DNA of 64,000 nt from assembly GCF_900106755.1 (NCBI RefSeq), contig NZ_FNNN01000001.1:310001-374000 (forward strand). Reading direction: 5' to 3'. A program made the translations under genes and the position numbers. Positions 45,401-52,835 of this stretch are shown piece by piece (within the stretch, counting starts at the first letter, position 1; each line of letters opens with the position of its first letter). This stretch comes from Bacteroides faecis MAJ27 (GTDB lineage: Bacteria; Bacteroidota; Bacteroidia; Bacteroidales; Bacteroidaceae). The notes beneath the pieces were generated by a model, which saw only the letters and a list, made by a program, of their open reading frames with translations, searched no databases and was not told where the DNA came from.

Positions 45401-46764
45401 TGGGCTTTGTCCCAATGGCTATCGCAACATCAGCCGGTGCCGAAGTACAACGACCGTTAGCAACAGTCGTCATCGGCGGACTAATCATTTCTACCATACT
45501 GACTTTGCTCATCATTCCGGTATTCTACAGGATTGTCCATTCATTTGCTACACTGAGACGTCCGGGAAGCAAGTTTCATCTGCCGTTTTTCATCCTGCTG
45601 CCTATGTGCCTGCTGATTCCCTTTGATGCCTCCTCACAACCGGCAAAAGCCATCAGTCTGGAACAGGCTATCGGAATAGCCAAACAAAACCATCCCCGCC
45701 TGCAAATAGCCGCTAACGCCATCCGACAGGCCAAAGCGACACGCGGAGAGATTGTAGAAGCTGCTCCCACCTCTTTCAACTATTCGTGGGGACAACTCAA
45801 CGGAGAAAACAAAAAAGACAAAGAACTCTCTTTCGAGCAGAGCCTGGGTTCACTCCTTACACCTTTCTACAAAAATGCGTTAGTCAACCGGCAGATAAAA
45901 ACAAATACCTACTACCGCCAAATGGTAGAAAAAGAAGTGACGGCGGAAGTAAAACGGGCATGGGCCTACTATCAATACGCCGCCAACCTCTGCTCCATGT
46001 ATCGCGACCAAGACAAAATGGCTAAAGAATTACAGCGCATCGGGGAATTGCGTTACCAGCAGGGAGAGATCACCCTACTCGAAAAAAATATGATGACAAC
46101 CATGGCCGCCGACCTTCACAATCGCTGGTTTCAGGCACAGGAAGAAGAAAAAATGGCCTTGGCACGCTTTCAGTGGAGTTGCTATTCGGACCTCCCAGTC
46201 ATGCCCGAGGATTCGACTTTGTCTCTCTTCTACACCGGAACAACAGACGGAAGCTTGTCCGAAGCACATACCCGCTATTTTCAGAGTCAGGCAGATGAAG
46301 CCAAAGCAACGCTCCATGTAGAACAAAGTCACTTCTTTCCGGAACTCAGTATAGGATATACCCGCCAAGACATTCTCCCGTTAAAGAACCTGAATGCCTG
46401 GATGGTAGGAGTATCCTTCCCGATCTACTTCTTGCCGCAAAGGAGCAAAGTGAAGCAAGCGCGCCTGGCCGCTACTTCAGCACAGATCCAAGCCGACTCC
46501 AACATTCGGGAACTACGAAACAAGGTGCTCGAACTGGAAGCTTCTCTCCGCAGATATAATGAGAGTTTACGCTATTACACCTCTTCTGCACTGAAAGAAG
46601 CGGACGAACTGACCAAAGCCGCCAACTTGCAGTTGCAGCAAAGCGAGACGGGTATTGCCGAATATATTCAGTCGATTGCAACCGCAAGGGATATCCGCCG
46701 CGGTTACATCGAAACAGTCTATCAATACAACATTGCCGCACTGGAATATGAACTCTTCAAATAA
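42439..46764 (+). CDS. CusA/CzcA-type RND efflux pump fused to a TolC-like outer-membrane domain
   Basis: It has 1441 residues. Residues 1 to about 1040 are a heavy-metal RND pump. Signs are LPIDAVPDITNNQVQI near the start and the proton-relay helix DFGIVVDGSIVILEG with the D-D-E pattern of CzcA. From about 1070 to the end it is a TolC/OprM-type domain (LEQAIGIAKQNHPRLQIAAN; EAAPTSFNYSWGQL; ETGIAEYIQSI). Between them is a hydrophobic stretch, LPFFILLPMCLLIPFDASSQ at about 1048-1067, like an internal signal peptide, which would carry the TolC part across the membrane. E. coli CusA and CusC are separate. Such fusions occur in Bacteroidetes. The adaptor gene follows by 34 bp. The metal is not certain. 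Confidence 0.93.
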   Translation: MFTAIVRFSIKKKLFVGLTTLFLFIGGIYAMLTLPIDAVPDITNNQVQIVTVSPTLAPQEVEQLITMPIEIAMSNIMNVENIRSVSRFGLSVVTVVFKESVPTLDARQLINEQIQTVSGEIPPELGTPEMMPITTGLGEIYQYILKVAPGYEKKYDAMELRTIQDWMVKRQLSGIPGIVEINSFGGYLKQYEVAVDPDALFSLNITIGEVFEALSSNNQNTGGSYIEKMKNAYYIRSEGMITDIKDIEQIVVANRNGIPVHISDVGVVRFGAPKRFGAMTMDGEGECVGGIAMMLKGANANVVTQELEKRVEKIQHLLPEGVSIEPYLNRSELVNRNISTVVNNLIEGAIIVFLVLILFLGNIRAGLIVASVIPLAMLFAFIMMRIFNVTANLMSLGAIDFGIVVDGSIVILEGILAHIYGKQFRGRTLSREEMDREVEKGASGVVRSATFAVLIILIVFFPILTLNGIEGKYFTPMAKTLVFCIIGALILSLTYVPMMASLFLKHHIVVKPTLADRFFEKLNKVYQHGLRFCLHYKWRTVIVAFTALIGSLFLFTRLGAEFIPTLDEGDFAMQMTLPAGSSLTESIEVSRLAEKTLMDEFPEIKHVVAKIGTAEVPTDPMAVEDADVMIIMKPFKEWTSAESRAEMVEKMKEALEPLAERAEFNFSQPIQLRFNELMTGAKADIAVKLYGEDTHELYERAKEAAAYVEKVPGAADVIVEQTMGLPQLVVKYNRSKIARYGINIEELNTIIRTAYAGESSGVVFENERRFDLVVRLDQEKVADLNLDKLFVRTSEGIQIPVGEVASIDLVSGPLQINRDATKRRIVIGVNVRDADIQQVVANIQKTLDKNIKLKPGYYFEYGGQFENLQNAINTLMIVIPVALMLILLILFFAFKNITYTLMVFSTVPLSLIGGIIALWLRGLPFSISAGVGFIALFGVAVLNGILMVNHFNELRKQNTYSMTTNRIITRGTPHLLRPVFLTGLVASLGFVPMAIATSAGAEVQRPLATVVIGGLIISTILTLLIIPVFYRIVHSFATLRRPGSKFHLPFFILLPMCLLIPFDASSQPAKAISLEQAIGIAKQNHPRLQIAANAIRQAKATRGEIVEAAPTSFNYSWGQLNGENKKDKELSFEQSLGSLLTPFYKNALVNRQIKTNTYYRQMVEKEVTAEVKRAWAYYQYAANLCSMYRDQDKMAKELQRIGELRYQQGEITLLEKNMMTTMAADLHNRWFQAQEEEKMALARFQWSCYSDLPVMPEDSTLSLFYTGTTDGSLSEAHTRYFQSQADEAKATLHVEQSHFFPELSIGYTRQDILPLKNLNAWMVGVSFPIYFLPQRSKVKQARLAATSAQIQADSNIRELRNKVLELEASLRRYNESLRYYTSSALKEADELTKAANLQLQQSETGIAEYIQSIATARDIRRGYIETVYQYNIAALEYELFK

Positions 46765-46798
46765 ACGAATGTATATCCCAATTATAAAAAAACAGCAT

Positions 46799-47692
46799 AT
46801 GAAAAAGATATTTTATCCTGTCCTTCTGCTCGCTCTGACAGCATGCAAAGGAAATCAGCAAACGACGGATACTGAAAGCGTCACAGTCCCCGTCTCCGAA
46901 GTTGCAGCCGACACGACCGCACAACCGGAAGTAGACGCCATTACTTCCGCAACTTCAAAGCCCAACCAAGTTTCATTCAACGGGCGGATTGTCCTCCCGC
47001 CTCAACGTCAGGCAACCATCGCTCTGACTATGGGAGGAGTAGTGAAGAATACCTCACTACTTCCGGGACAATATGTATCCAAAAACGCAGTTATCGCCAC
47101 ATTAGAGAATCCGGAATTTATCACCTTGCAGCAAACGTATCTGGACAGCCACGCACAAACCGAATACCTTCAGGCCGAATTCGAACGTCAGAAGAACCTT
47201 TCTGCCGAACAAGCAGCCTCACAAAAGAAATACCAGCAAAGCAAAGCGGATTATCTCTCCATGAAAAGCCGTCAGGACGCTGCTGCCGCCCAGCTTTCAC
47301 TCTTAGGCATCAGCCCGGAGACATTGCTTAAAGACGGAATACAGCCTCTGCTGGAAGTAAGGACTCCTATCAGCGGCTATGCTGCCAACGTGGCCATGAA
47401 TGTCGGGAAATATATCAATCCCGGAGAAGCGCTCTGCGAAATCATCGATAAAAGTACCCCGATACTCTGCCTGACTACGTATGAAAAAGATCTTGCAGAT
47501 ATGCAGACAGGCAGTCCGGTACAGTTCCGAGTCAACGGAATGGGCAAACAGACATTCCATGGCACAGTAGTCTCCATCGGACAAAAAGTGGACGAAACCA
47601 ATCGTTCACTCGAAGTCTATGCTTCCATCAAAGAGACGAATCCGCAATTCCGACCGGGAATGTATGTCACCGCACACATCCAGAAGCATTAA
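46799..47692 (+). CDS. RND efflux periplasmic adaptor lipoprotein (CusB/CzcB-like)
   Basis: Membrane-fusion protein linking pump and outer-membrane channel, 298 residues from the ATG at 46799 (MKKIFYPVLLLALTACKGN, lipobox cysteine at 16). The longer frame back to 46655 overlaps the pump's 3' end and is rejected. A barrel-sandwich half (VVKNTSLLPGQYVSKNAVIA) leads into a short helical hairpin (about 110-165), then the second half (EVRTPISGYAANVAMNVGKY) and a beta-barrel (MQTGSPVQFRVNGM). The N-terminal metal-binding extension of CusB is absent. Confidence 0.93.
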   Translation: MKKIFYPVLLLALTACKGNQQTTDTESVTVPVSEVAADTTAQPEVDAITSATSKPNQVSFNGRIVLPPQRQATIALTMGGVVKNTSLLPGQYVSKNAVIATLENPEFITLQQTYLDSHAQTEYLQAEFERQKNLSAEQAASQKKYQQSKADYLSMKSRQDAAAAQLSLLGISPETLLKDGIQPLLEVRTPISGYAANVAMNVGKYINPGEALCEIIDKSTPILCLTTYEKDLADMQTGSPVQFRVNGMGKQTFHGTVVSIGQKVDETNRSLEVYASIKETNPQFRPGMYVTAHIQKH

Positions 47693-47698
47693 ATTAAT

Positions 47699-47706
47699 TA
47701 TCTTTG
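47699..47706 (+). promoter_or_regulatory. Candidate -7 box overlapping the kinase start region
   Basis: TATCTTTG fits TAnnTTTG but ends only 4 bp before the ATG at 47711, so a transcript from it would start at or just after the start codon. It may be chance, or mark a leaderless transcript. Confidence 0.25.
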
Positions 47707-47710
47707 CAGC

Positions 47711-48772
47711 ATGATACTGAAAGCAATAAAAAAAGATAAGTACTTCCTTTTCACAGTCATCATTTCTTTAATGGTGGCTGTGCTCATCCATTTCCCGGAG
47801 TCAGTATCGCTCTTCGACCGTTTTGAGAGCCATACGCTTTTTCCCGGAATGCAGTTTATGGACGTAGCCAATGAAATCTTTTTCACCTTCCTTTCGCTGC
47901 TGATCCTTTTCGCCGTCAACACACGTCTGTTCCACTTCAACCAGGCTACCATCAAAATTACGGGAACTAAAATAGTCCTTTCCTTTGTCCTGACCTGGAT
48001 TCTCAGCAACCTGCTGGGACAAGTTTTCGTATTCCTTCACAAGTCTTTCGACATACCGGCTATCGATGCAATGGTACATCACTACCTGCATCCTTTGCGC
48101 GACTTCATCATAGCTTGCCTCGTCACCAGTAGCTGCTATATCATCTATCTCGTCCGCCGCCAGCAATCCGTGCTTGTCGAAAATGAGCAACTGCAAGCCG
48201 AGAATATCCGCAATCAATACGAGGTGCTGAAAAACCAGCTCAACCCACATATGTTATTCAATTCTCTGAATACATTGCGTTCGCTGGTACGAGAGAACCA
48301 AGATAAAGCACAGGATTATATTCAGGAACTTTCCCGCGTACTACGCTATACCCTGCAGGATAACGAATCGCAGAGTGTCACCCTCCGGGAAGAACTGGAG
48401 TTTGCATCCGCTTACATATTCTTATTGAAAATGCGTTATGAAAACAATCTACAATTCGACATACAGACAGACAAGGCTCTCGAAGAATACCGGGTGCCGC
48501 CAATGTCGATACAAATGCTGATAGAGAATGCTGTCAAACATAACGAAATCAGTAATCGCAAACCGCTTACAATCCATATTACGACAAACAAGAAAGAAGA
48601 AAAGCTTTCCGTCAGCAATGCCATCCAACCGAAATGGACTGCGACTCCGGGCACAGGCATCGGCTTGGTCAATCTTGCTAAGCGCTATCGACTTCTATTT
48701 AAACAAGATATACAAATCACGGAGGATGAGGAATTTACCGTATGTATCCCCCTTATTGATGAAAAGCAATGA
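47711..48772 (+). CDS. LytS-type sensor histidine kinase
   Basis: It has 353 residues. Four hydrophobic segments at about 12-28, 55-72, 86-108 and 130-148 form the membrane sensor, with no large periplasmic domain. A coiled coil (VENEQLQAENIRNQYEVLKN) leads to the His_kinase box NQLNPHMLFNSLNTLR, with the phosphorylated H180; the usual F after PH is M here. The HATPase domain has IQMLIENAVKHNEI and GTGIGLVNLAKRY. It lies 18 bp after the adaptor and overlaps the response-regulator gene by 4 bp, so all may share an operon. The signal is unknown; metal or envelope stress is a guess from context. Confidence 0.93.
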   Translation: MILKAIKKDKYFLFTVIISLMVAVLIHFPESVSLFDRFESHTLFPGMQFMDVANEIFFTFLSLLILFAVNTRLFHFNQATIKITGTKIVLSFVLTWILSNLLGQVFVFLHKSFDIPAIDAMVHHYLHPLRDFIIACLVTSSCYIIYLVRRQQSVLVENEQLQAENIRNQYEVLKNQLNPHMLFNSLNTLRSLVRENQDKAQDYIQELSRVLRYTLQDNESQSVTLREELEFASAYIFLLKMRYENNLQFDIQTDKALEEYRVPPMSIQMLIENAVKHNEISNRKPLTIHITTNKKEEKLSVSNAIQPKWTATPGTGIGLVNLAKRYRLLFKQDIQITEDEEFTVCIPLIDEKQ

Positions 48773-49572
48773 AAACAGTCATTATAGAAGATGAAAAGGC
48801 TGCTGTACGCAACCTGACTTCGTTACTTTACGAAGTCAAACCGGAGGCAGAGATTGATGCTGTGCTCGACAGCATCGGTTCCACAATCGAATGGTTCGGT
48901 TCCCATCCGATGCCCGATCTGGTGTTTATGGACATTCATCTGGCAGACGGGTCTGCCTTCGAAATCTTTGAGCATATAAGTATCACATGCCCTATCATTT
49001 TCACTACTGCTTATGACGAATATGCTTTACGTGCCTTTAAGGTGAACAGCATCGACTATCTTTTAAAACCTATCGGAAAGGAAGATATTGAGCACTCCTT
49101 CGAAAAGCTGAATAGCCTGAACGCCTCCGGTAGTTCCTCTGTCGGAAAGCAGTCTTCACAAGACATGGAATGGCTGCAACTGATCCATTCACTGAAAAAA
49201 CAAGAAAACTACAAAACCCATTTTCTTATTCCGCTCAAAGGGGATAAACTGTTACCGGTCTCAGTAGATATGATTCAATTATTCTACATCAAAGATTGCC
49301 AGGTAAAGGCTGTCCTGACCGATGGGACGGAACACTACTTTCCACAAACTTTAGACGAACTGGCTGAATGCCTCAACCCGGCTCTTTTCTTTCGTGCCAA
49401 CCGCCAATATCTGATTTCAAGGGAAGCTATCAAAGATATTGATCTATGGTTCAACAGCCGGTTGTCCATCAATTTACGCTATCCCAGTATTTCTGAAAAG
49501 ATATTGGTGAGCAAGGCACGGGTGACAGAGTTTAAAGAATGGTTCGCGAGGAAGAAGTGCAATAAGCAGTAA
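48769..49572 (+). CDS. LytTR-type response regulator
   Basis: DNA-binding partner of the kinase, 267 residues. The receiver domain (1-120) has the acidic pocket EDE at 7-9, phospho-acceptor D55 in LVFMDIHLADG, and K100 in DYLLKPIGKED. The C-terminal LytTR domain (about 160-262) contains IQLFYIKDCQVKAVLTDG and FFRANRQYLISREAI. A linker with SSSVGKQSSQ joins them. It starts inside the last codons of the kinase (ATGA overlap), indicating coupled translation. The likely targets are the neighbouring efflux genes, but this is inference. Confidence 0.94.
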   Translation: MKTVIIEDEKAAVRNLTSLLYEVKPEAEIDAVLDSIGSTIEWFGSHPMPDLVFMDIHLADGSAFEIFEHISITCPIIFTTAYDEYALRAFKVNSIDYLLKPIGKEDIEHSFEKLNSLNASGSSSVGKQSSQDMEWLQLIHSLKKQENYKTHFLIPLKGDKLLPVSVDMIQLFYIKDCQVKAVLTDGTEHYFPQTLDELAECLNPALFFRANRQYLISREAIKDIDLWFNSRLSINLRYPSISEKILVSKARVTEFKEWFARKKCNKQ

Positions 49573-49604
49573 CTCCCGTTCTTTGGCAATCCTTGATAAA
49601 TAAC

Positions 49605-49654
49605 GGTGTGTGCAAAAGATTTGTTATTATTCTATCACCCCTTTTACACACACC
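49605..49654. terminator. Hairpin between convergent genes
   Basis: GGTGTGTGCAAAAG pairs with CTTTTACACACACC, with one mismatch, around a loop of about 22 nt. It lies between the ends of the response-regulator gene and the GH92 gene on the other strand and could terminate both, although T-runs are poor. Confidence 0.55.
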
Positions 49655-49660
49655 AGTCAT

Positions 49661-52000
49661 TTATTGACCAATTACATGAGAATATTTCACAGTCTTTCCC
49701 GGTGAAGAAATAGAAGGAGCTACCGCCTCATCCGACACCGCCCGTTTGTAATTAGGCTTGCTGCTCATGACAAAACGGAGTTTTACTCCATCACGAATAT
49801 CATCATACGTCAGATAAGACTTATCGTACTTCTTGCCATTGACATACAGTTCTTTCACATACAGGTTCTCCGGCGACCAATGATCCGCTGTCATCTCAAT
49901 ATTTTTTCCATTGCTCATCCGGACGGTGATAGCCTCTGCACAAGGCGAACCGATATTATAAATATTACTGGACGGAGCAATCGGATAGAAACCGATACAG
50001 TTGAACATATACCATGCCGACATTTGTCCGCAATCGTCATTGCCACTCAAAGCATCCGGTGTGTTTCCATAGAAACGGTCCACGATGGTGCGTATCCATT
50101 TCTGGCATTTCCAAGGTTCTTTCAGGTAATTGTAAAGGTAAGCGACATGATGGCAAGGCTCATTTCCATGCCAATAGGCACCGATACGTCCCTGAATATC
50201 ATGCGCGCCGGGAATATCATCCGGCAGTTCTACCGTGAAAAGCTCATCCAGCCGCTTGCGGAACAGTTCCTTACCGGCTTCATTGATATATCCTTGCACG
50301 TCTTGCGGCACATACCAGGTATATTGCATGGTGAACCCTTCTGTAATGTCTCCCCAGCCATGTACCGATCCCGGACCCTGATAGGCAACCGGAGTAAACG
50401 GGGTGCGCCAGTCTCCTTTACTGTCGCGTCCGCGCATATATTTCGTTTCGGGATCAATCAATGTCTGATAAGACAAGGCACGGTTGAGGAAATAATGGTA
50501 ATCGTCTTCTTTGCCTAATTTCCTGGCTGCCTGTGCGATGCAATAATCATCATAAGCATACTCCAGCGTTTTAGAAACGGACTCGGCCTCCTTGTCGAAA
50601 GGTACATATCCCATAGCACGATACTCCGGCAGACAGTCGTAGTTCGGATTCATCGCTGTGGTCTTCATCGCTTCGTAGGCACGCTCATAATCGAAGCCTT
50701 TCACCTCTTTCACAATCATGTCTGCCAACACCGAAACGGCATGATAGCCAATCATACACCAAGTTTCATTGCCGTAGAAAGACCAGACAGGAAGCATCTT
50801 CTCCACACTCTTGTCATAATGAGCCAACATAGAATTCGCAATGTCCGCATTCACCTCTTGCTGAACCAGGTTAAACCAAGGGTGCAGAGCCCGATACGTA
50901 TCCCAAAGGGAAAACACCGTATAGTTCGTGAAGCCTTCCGCCTTTTCTATGTTCTTGTCCAAGCCACGGAATTGTCCGTCCGAATCCTGAAAGATAAAAG
51001 GATGCAGGGCTGCATGATAGGCGGAAGTATAAAACGTTTCCTTTGTCTTTCGGTCAGCAGTCAACGTATATTTTCCGAGTTCCTTTTCCCAGAGTGCTTC
51101 CCCTTTCGCCTTCAACTCGTTGAAAGTCAATCCGTCGAGTTCCTTCATATTATTCCGGGCGCCATCTGTGCTGACTGCCGAAACTGCAGTTTTCACAATC
51201 ACCTCTTCTCCTGCCTTCGTATCAAAAGAGAGACAAGCCATCAGATTCTTTCCCCAGGCTTCGTAAGAGCTGCGGAACCGGGAAGTATTATAAATCACCG
51301 GCTTCTTGTCCTGCATAAAGCGCAGTCCGGTCAGTTTCTTTGAGAAAGTAGCTGTCAGGTATACATGGCGTTCCGGTCCCCACCCTTTCACCAGTTTGTA
51401 GCCGGTGATAGTCGAATCGTTTATCATACGCAGATTGGACCATTCGCAGGATTGCCACAACGTATGATTCATGTCAATCATGATGAATGCACTGTCCGAC
51501 TCAGGATAAGTAAAGCGAAACATACCGCTGCGCACACCGGAAGTCATTTCGGCCTTCACTCCATAGTCTGCCAGTTCCACAGCATAATAATTGGGGGAAG
51601 CCCACTCTTTATCATGCGAGTAACGCGAACGGTAGCCTTTATCGGGGTCTTCATGCGTACCAGGTTCCAGTTTCATTTCCCCCGTTCCCGGTATAAACAG
51701 AAAATCGCCTAAGTCCGGAATCCCCGTTCCGCTCAAATGCGTCAGACTAAATCCCATCAGCGTCAGATGGTTGTATTTGTATCCGGAAGCTGCATCGTAG
51801 AAACGGCTGTCCGTATCGGGACTCATCTGGATTCCTCCGAAAGGAATCTGTGCACCGGGATAGACATTTCCGTAACCATCCGTACCGACAAACGGATTCA
51901 CATAGTCCGTCAGCTTTTCAGTTTGAGCCATGCCCGGCAAGATACTCACCAGACACGACCAAACCAAAAACAATCTTTTTCTTCCTACTTTATTAACCAT
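49661..52000 (-). CDS. GH92 family exo-alpha-mannosidase, variant active site (BT_3965-like)
   Basis: It has 779 residues with a type I signal peptide ending near LPGMAQTE, so it is periplasmic or secreted. The GH92 body starts at LTDYVNPFVGTDG. The acid-equivalent is E554 in ITEGFTMQYTWYVPQD. All other GH92 copies in the window have a tryptophan three or four residues after the glutamate where this has M, and HD where this has QD. The D644 equivalent is D656 in GNDDCGQMSAW. There is no HE motif, so it is not predicted to be alpha-1,2-specific, and the changed pocket may mean a different aglycone or linkage. It is last in the unit, 11 bp after the BSP peptidase gene. Confidence 0.93.
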   Translation of the reverse strand: MVNKVGRKRLFLVWSCLVSILPGMAQTEKLTDYVNPFVGTDGYGNVYPGAQIPFGGIQMSPDTDSRFYDAASGYKYNHLTLMGFSLTHLSGTGIPDLGDFLFIPGTGEMKLEPGTHEDPDKGYRSRYSHDKEWASPNYYAVELADYGVKAEMTSGVRSGMFRFTYPESDSAFIMIDMNHTLWQSCEWSNLRMINDSTITGYKLVKGWGPERHVYLTATFSKKLTGLRFMQDKKPVIYNTSRFRSSYEAWGKNLMACLSFDTKAGEEVIVKTAVSAVSTDGARNNMKELDGLTFNELKAKGEALWEKELGKYTLTADRKTKETFYTSAYHAALHPFIFQDSDGQFRGLDKNIEKAEGFTNYTVFSLWDTYRALHPWFNLVQQEVNADIANSMLAHYDKSVEKMLPVWSFYGNETWCMIGYHAVSVLADMIVKEVKGFDYERAYEAMKTTAMNPNYDCLPEYRAMGYVPFDKEAESVSKTLEYAYDDYCIAQAARKLGKEDDYHYFLNRALSYQTLIDPETKYMRGRDSKGDWRTPFTPVAYQGPGSVHGWGDITEGFTMQYTWYVPQDVQGYINEAGKELFRKRLDELFTVELPDDIPGAHDIQGRIGAYWHGNEPCHHVAYLYNYLKEPWKCQKWIRTIVDRFYGNTPDALSGNDDCGQMSAWYMFNCIGFYPIAPSSNIYNIGSPCAEAITVRMSNGKNIEMTADHWSPENLYVKELYVNGKKYDKSYLTYDDIRDGVKLRFVMSSKPNYKRAVSDEAVAPSISSPGKTVKYSHVIGQ

Positions 52001-52011
52001 ATCTATTCACA

Positions 52012-52806
52012 TTATACCTGTATATCACCTACGGCAACCTGATATTCATGCCATAATTCGTCTATACTATATTCTTTTCCTAAGATATGCTTGATGGCTC
52101 CGTCAAACGACCAGGGAATCACTTCCAGTGTGCTCCGGTTGAATTTACGTAAAAATTCGGGGTCTTTGTTGTCGCGCAGCCAAACAAAGAAATAGCCTGC
52201 CGTGCGATAGCCATCCATATAGTTTCCTCCTTTCGGACGTGCATTCGGTCCGTCGAATCCACCGTTAGCCACACGTACGGCATCTGCCATTCCTTCAATA
52301 AATGCCCAGAATACGCGGTTGGTTCCGTAAGAGCCGATTCCCTGTGGTTCCAGCTGGTACGCGTGAGTCAGTTCATGCAGCAGTACACCACGTGTTTCAA
52401 AGAACAACTTGGCTGTATCGTTTTCAGCAAATGACTTTTCAATGTGACGAGTACTGTAGAAGATCGTAACATCTCCATTACCACCACCTTTGGCAGAAAT
52501 ACCTTCGATGTCTTCGAGTGTATAATGTATCTTGCTCACCGGAGTGATGCTGTCTTCCGGCGAATTGTAAAGAGTGGCCAATACAGTACGGGCCTGCTCC
52601 TTGATATAAGACTCCGCATCCGGAATAATCCGGTGATAAATGTCCGAACCTTTCGTTTCCGGAGCTTTATCTTCAAACAAGATCGTTCCTACATTGTAGC
52701 TTTTCCATACGTCCGGTTTGGATTCTGCCTGCTTCTTTGCACTTGCCGCACAAGCTCCCATGCCCACTATCAGGCCAATTGCATATACCAAATGTCTCTT
52801 TTTCAT
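52012..52806 (-). CDS. BSP-type zincin metallopeptidase lipoprotein
   Basis: Predicted secreted metallopeptidase of the basic-secretory-protein family, 264 residues. The N-terminus (LIVGMGACAASAKK) has a lipobox with cysteine 19, suggesting a membrane anchor. The zinc motif is VLLHELTHAYQ with H144, E145 and H148. Other family-type segments are IFYSTRHIE, YMDGYRTAGYFFVWLRDN and PWSFDGAIKHILGKEY. Embedded between two GH92 genes with gaps of 11 and 29 bp, it is part of their operon. I infer that it acts on the protein part of mannosylated glycoproteins; the family's real substrates are poorly known. Confidence 0.88.
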   Translation of the reverse strand: MKKRHLVYAIGLIVGMGACAASAKKQAESKPDVWKSYNVGTILFEDKAPETKGSDIYHRIIPDAESYIKEQARTVLATLYNSPEDSITPVSKIHYTLEDIEGISAKGGGNGDVTIFYSTRHIEKSFAENDTAKLFFETRGVLLHELTHAYQLEPQGIGSYGTNRVFWAFIEGMADAVRVANGGFDGPNARPKGGNYMDGYRTAGYFFVWLRDNKDPEFLRKFNRSTLEVIPWSFDGAIKHILGKEYSIDELWHEYQVAVGDIQV

Positions 52807-52835
52807 ATTCTTTTCTTGATTATTTATTGATGCTG

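Noticed and set aside
46655..46798. N-terminal extension of the efflux adaptor
   Set aside because: It overlaps the end of the pump gene out of frame, and the ATG at 46799 begins a perfect lipoprotein signal.
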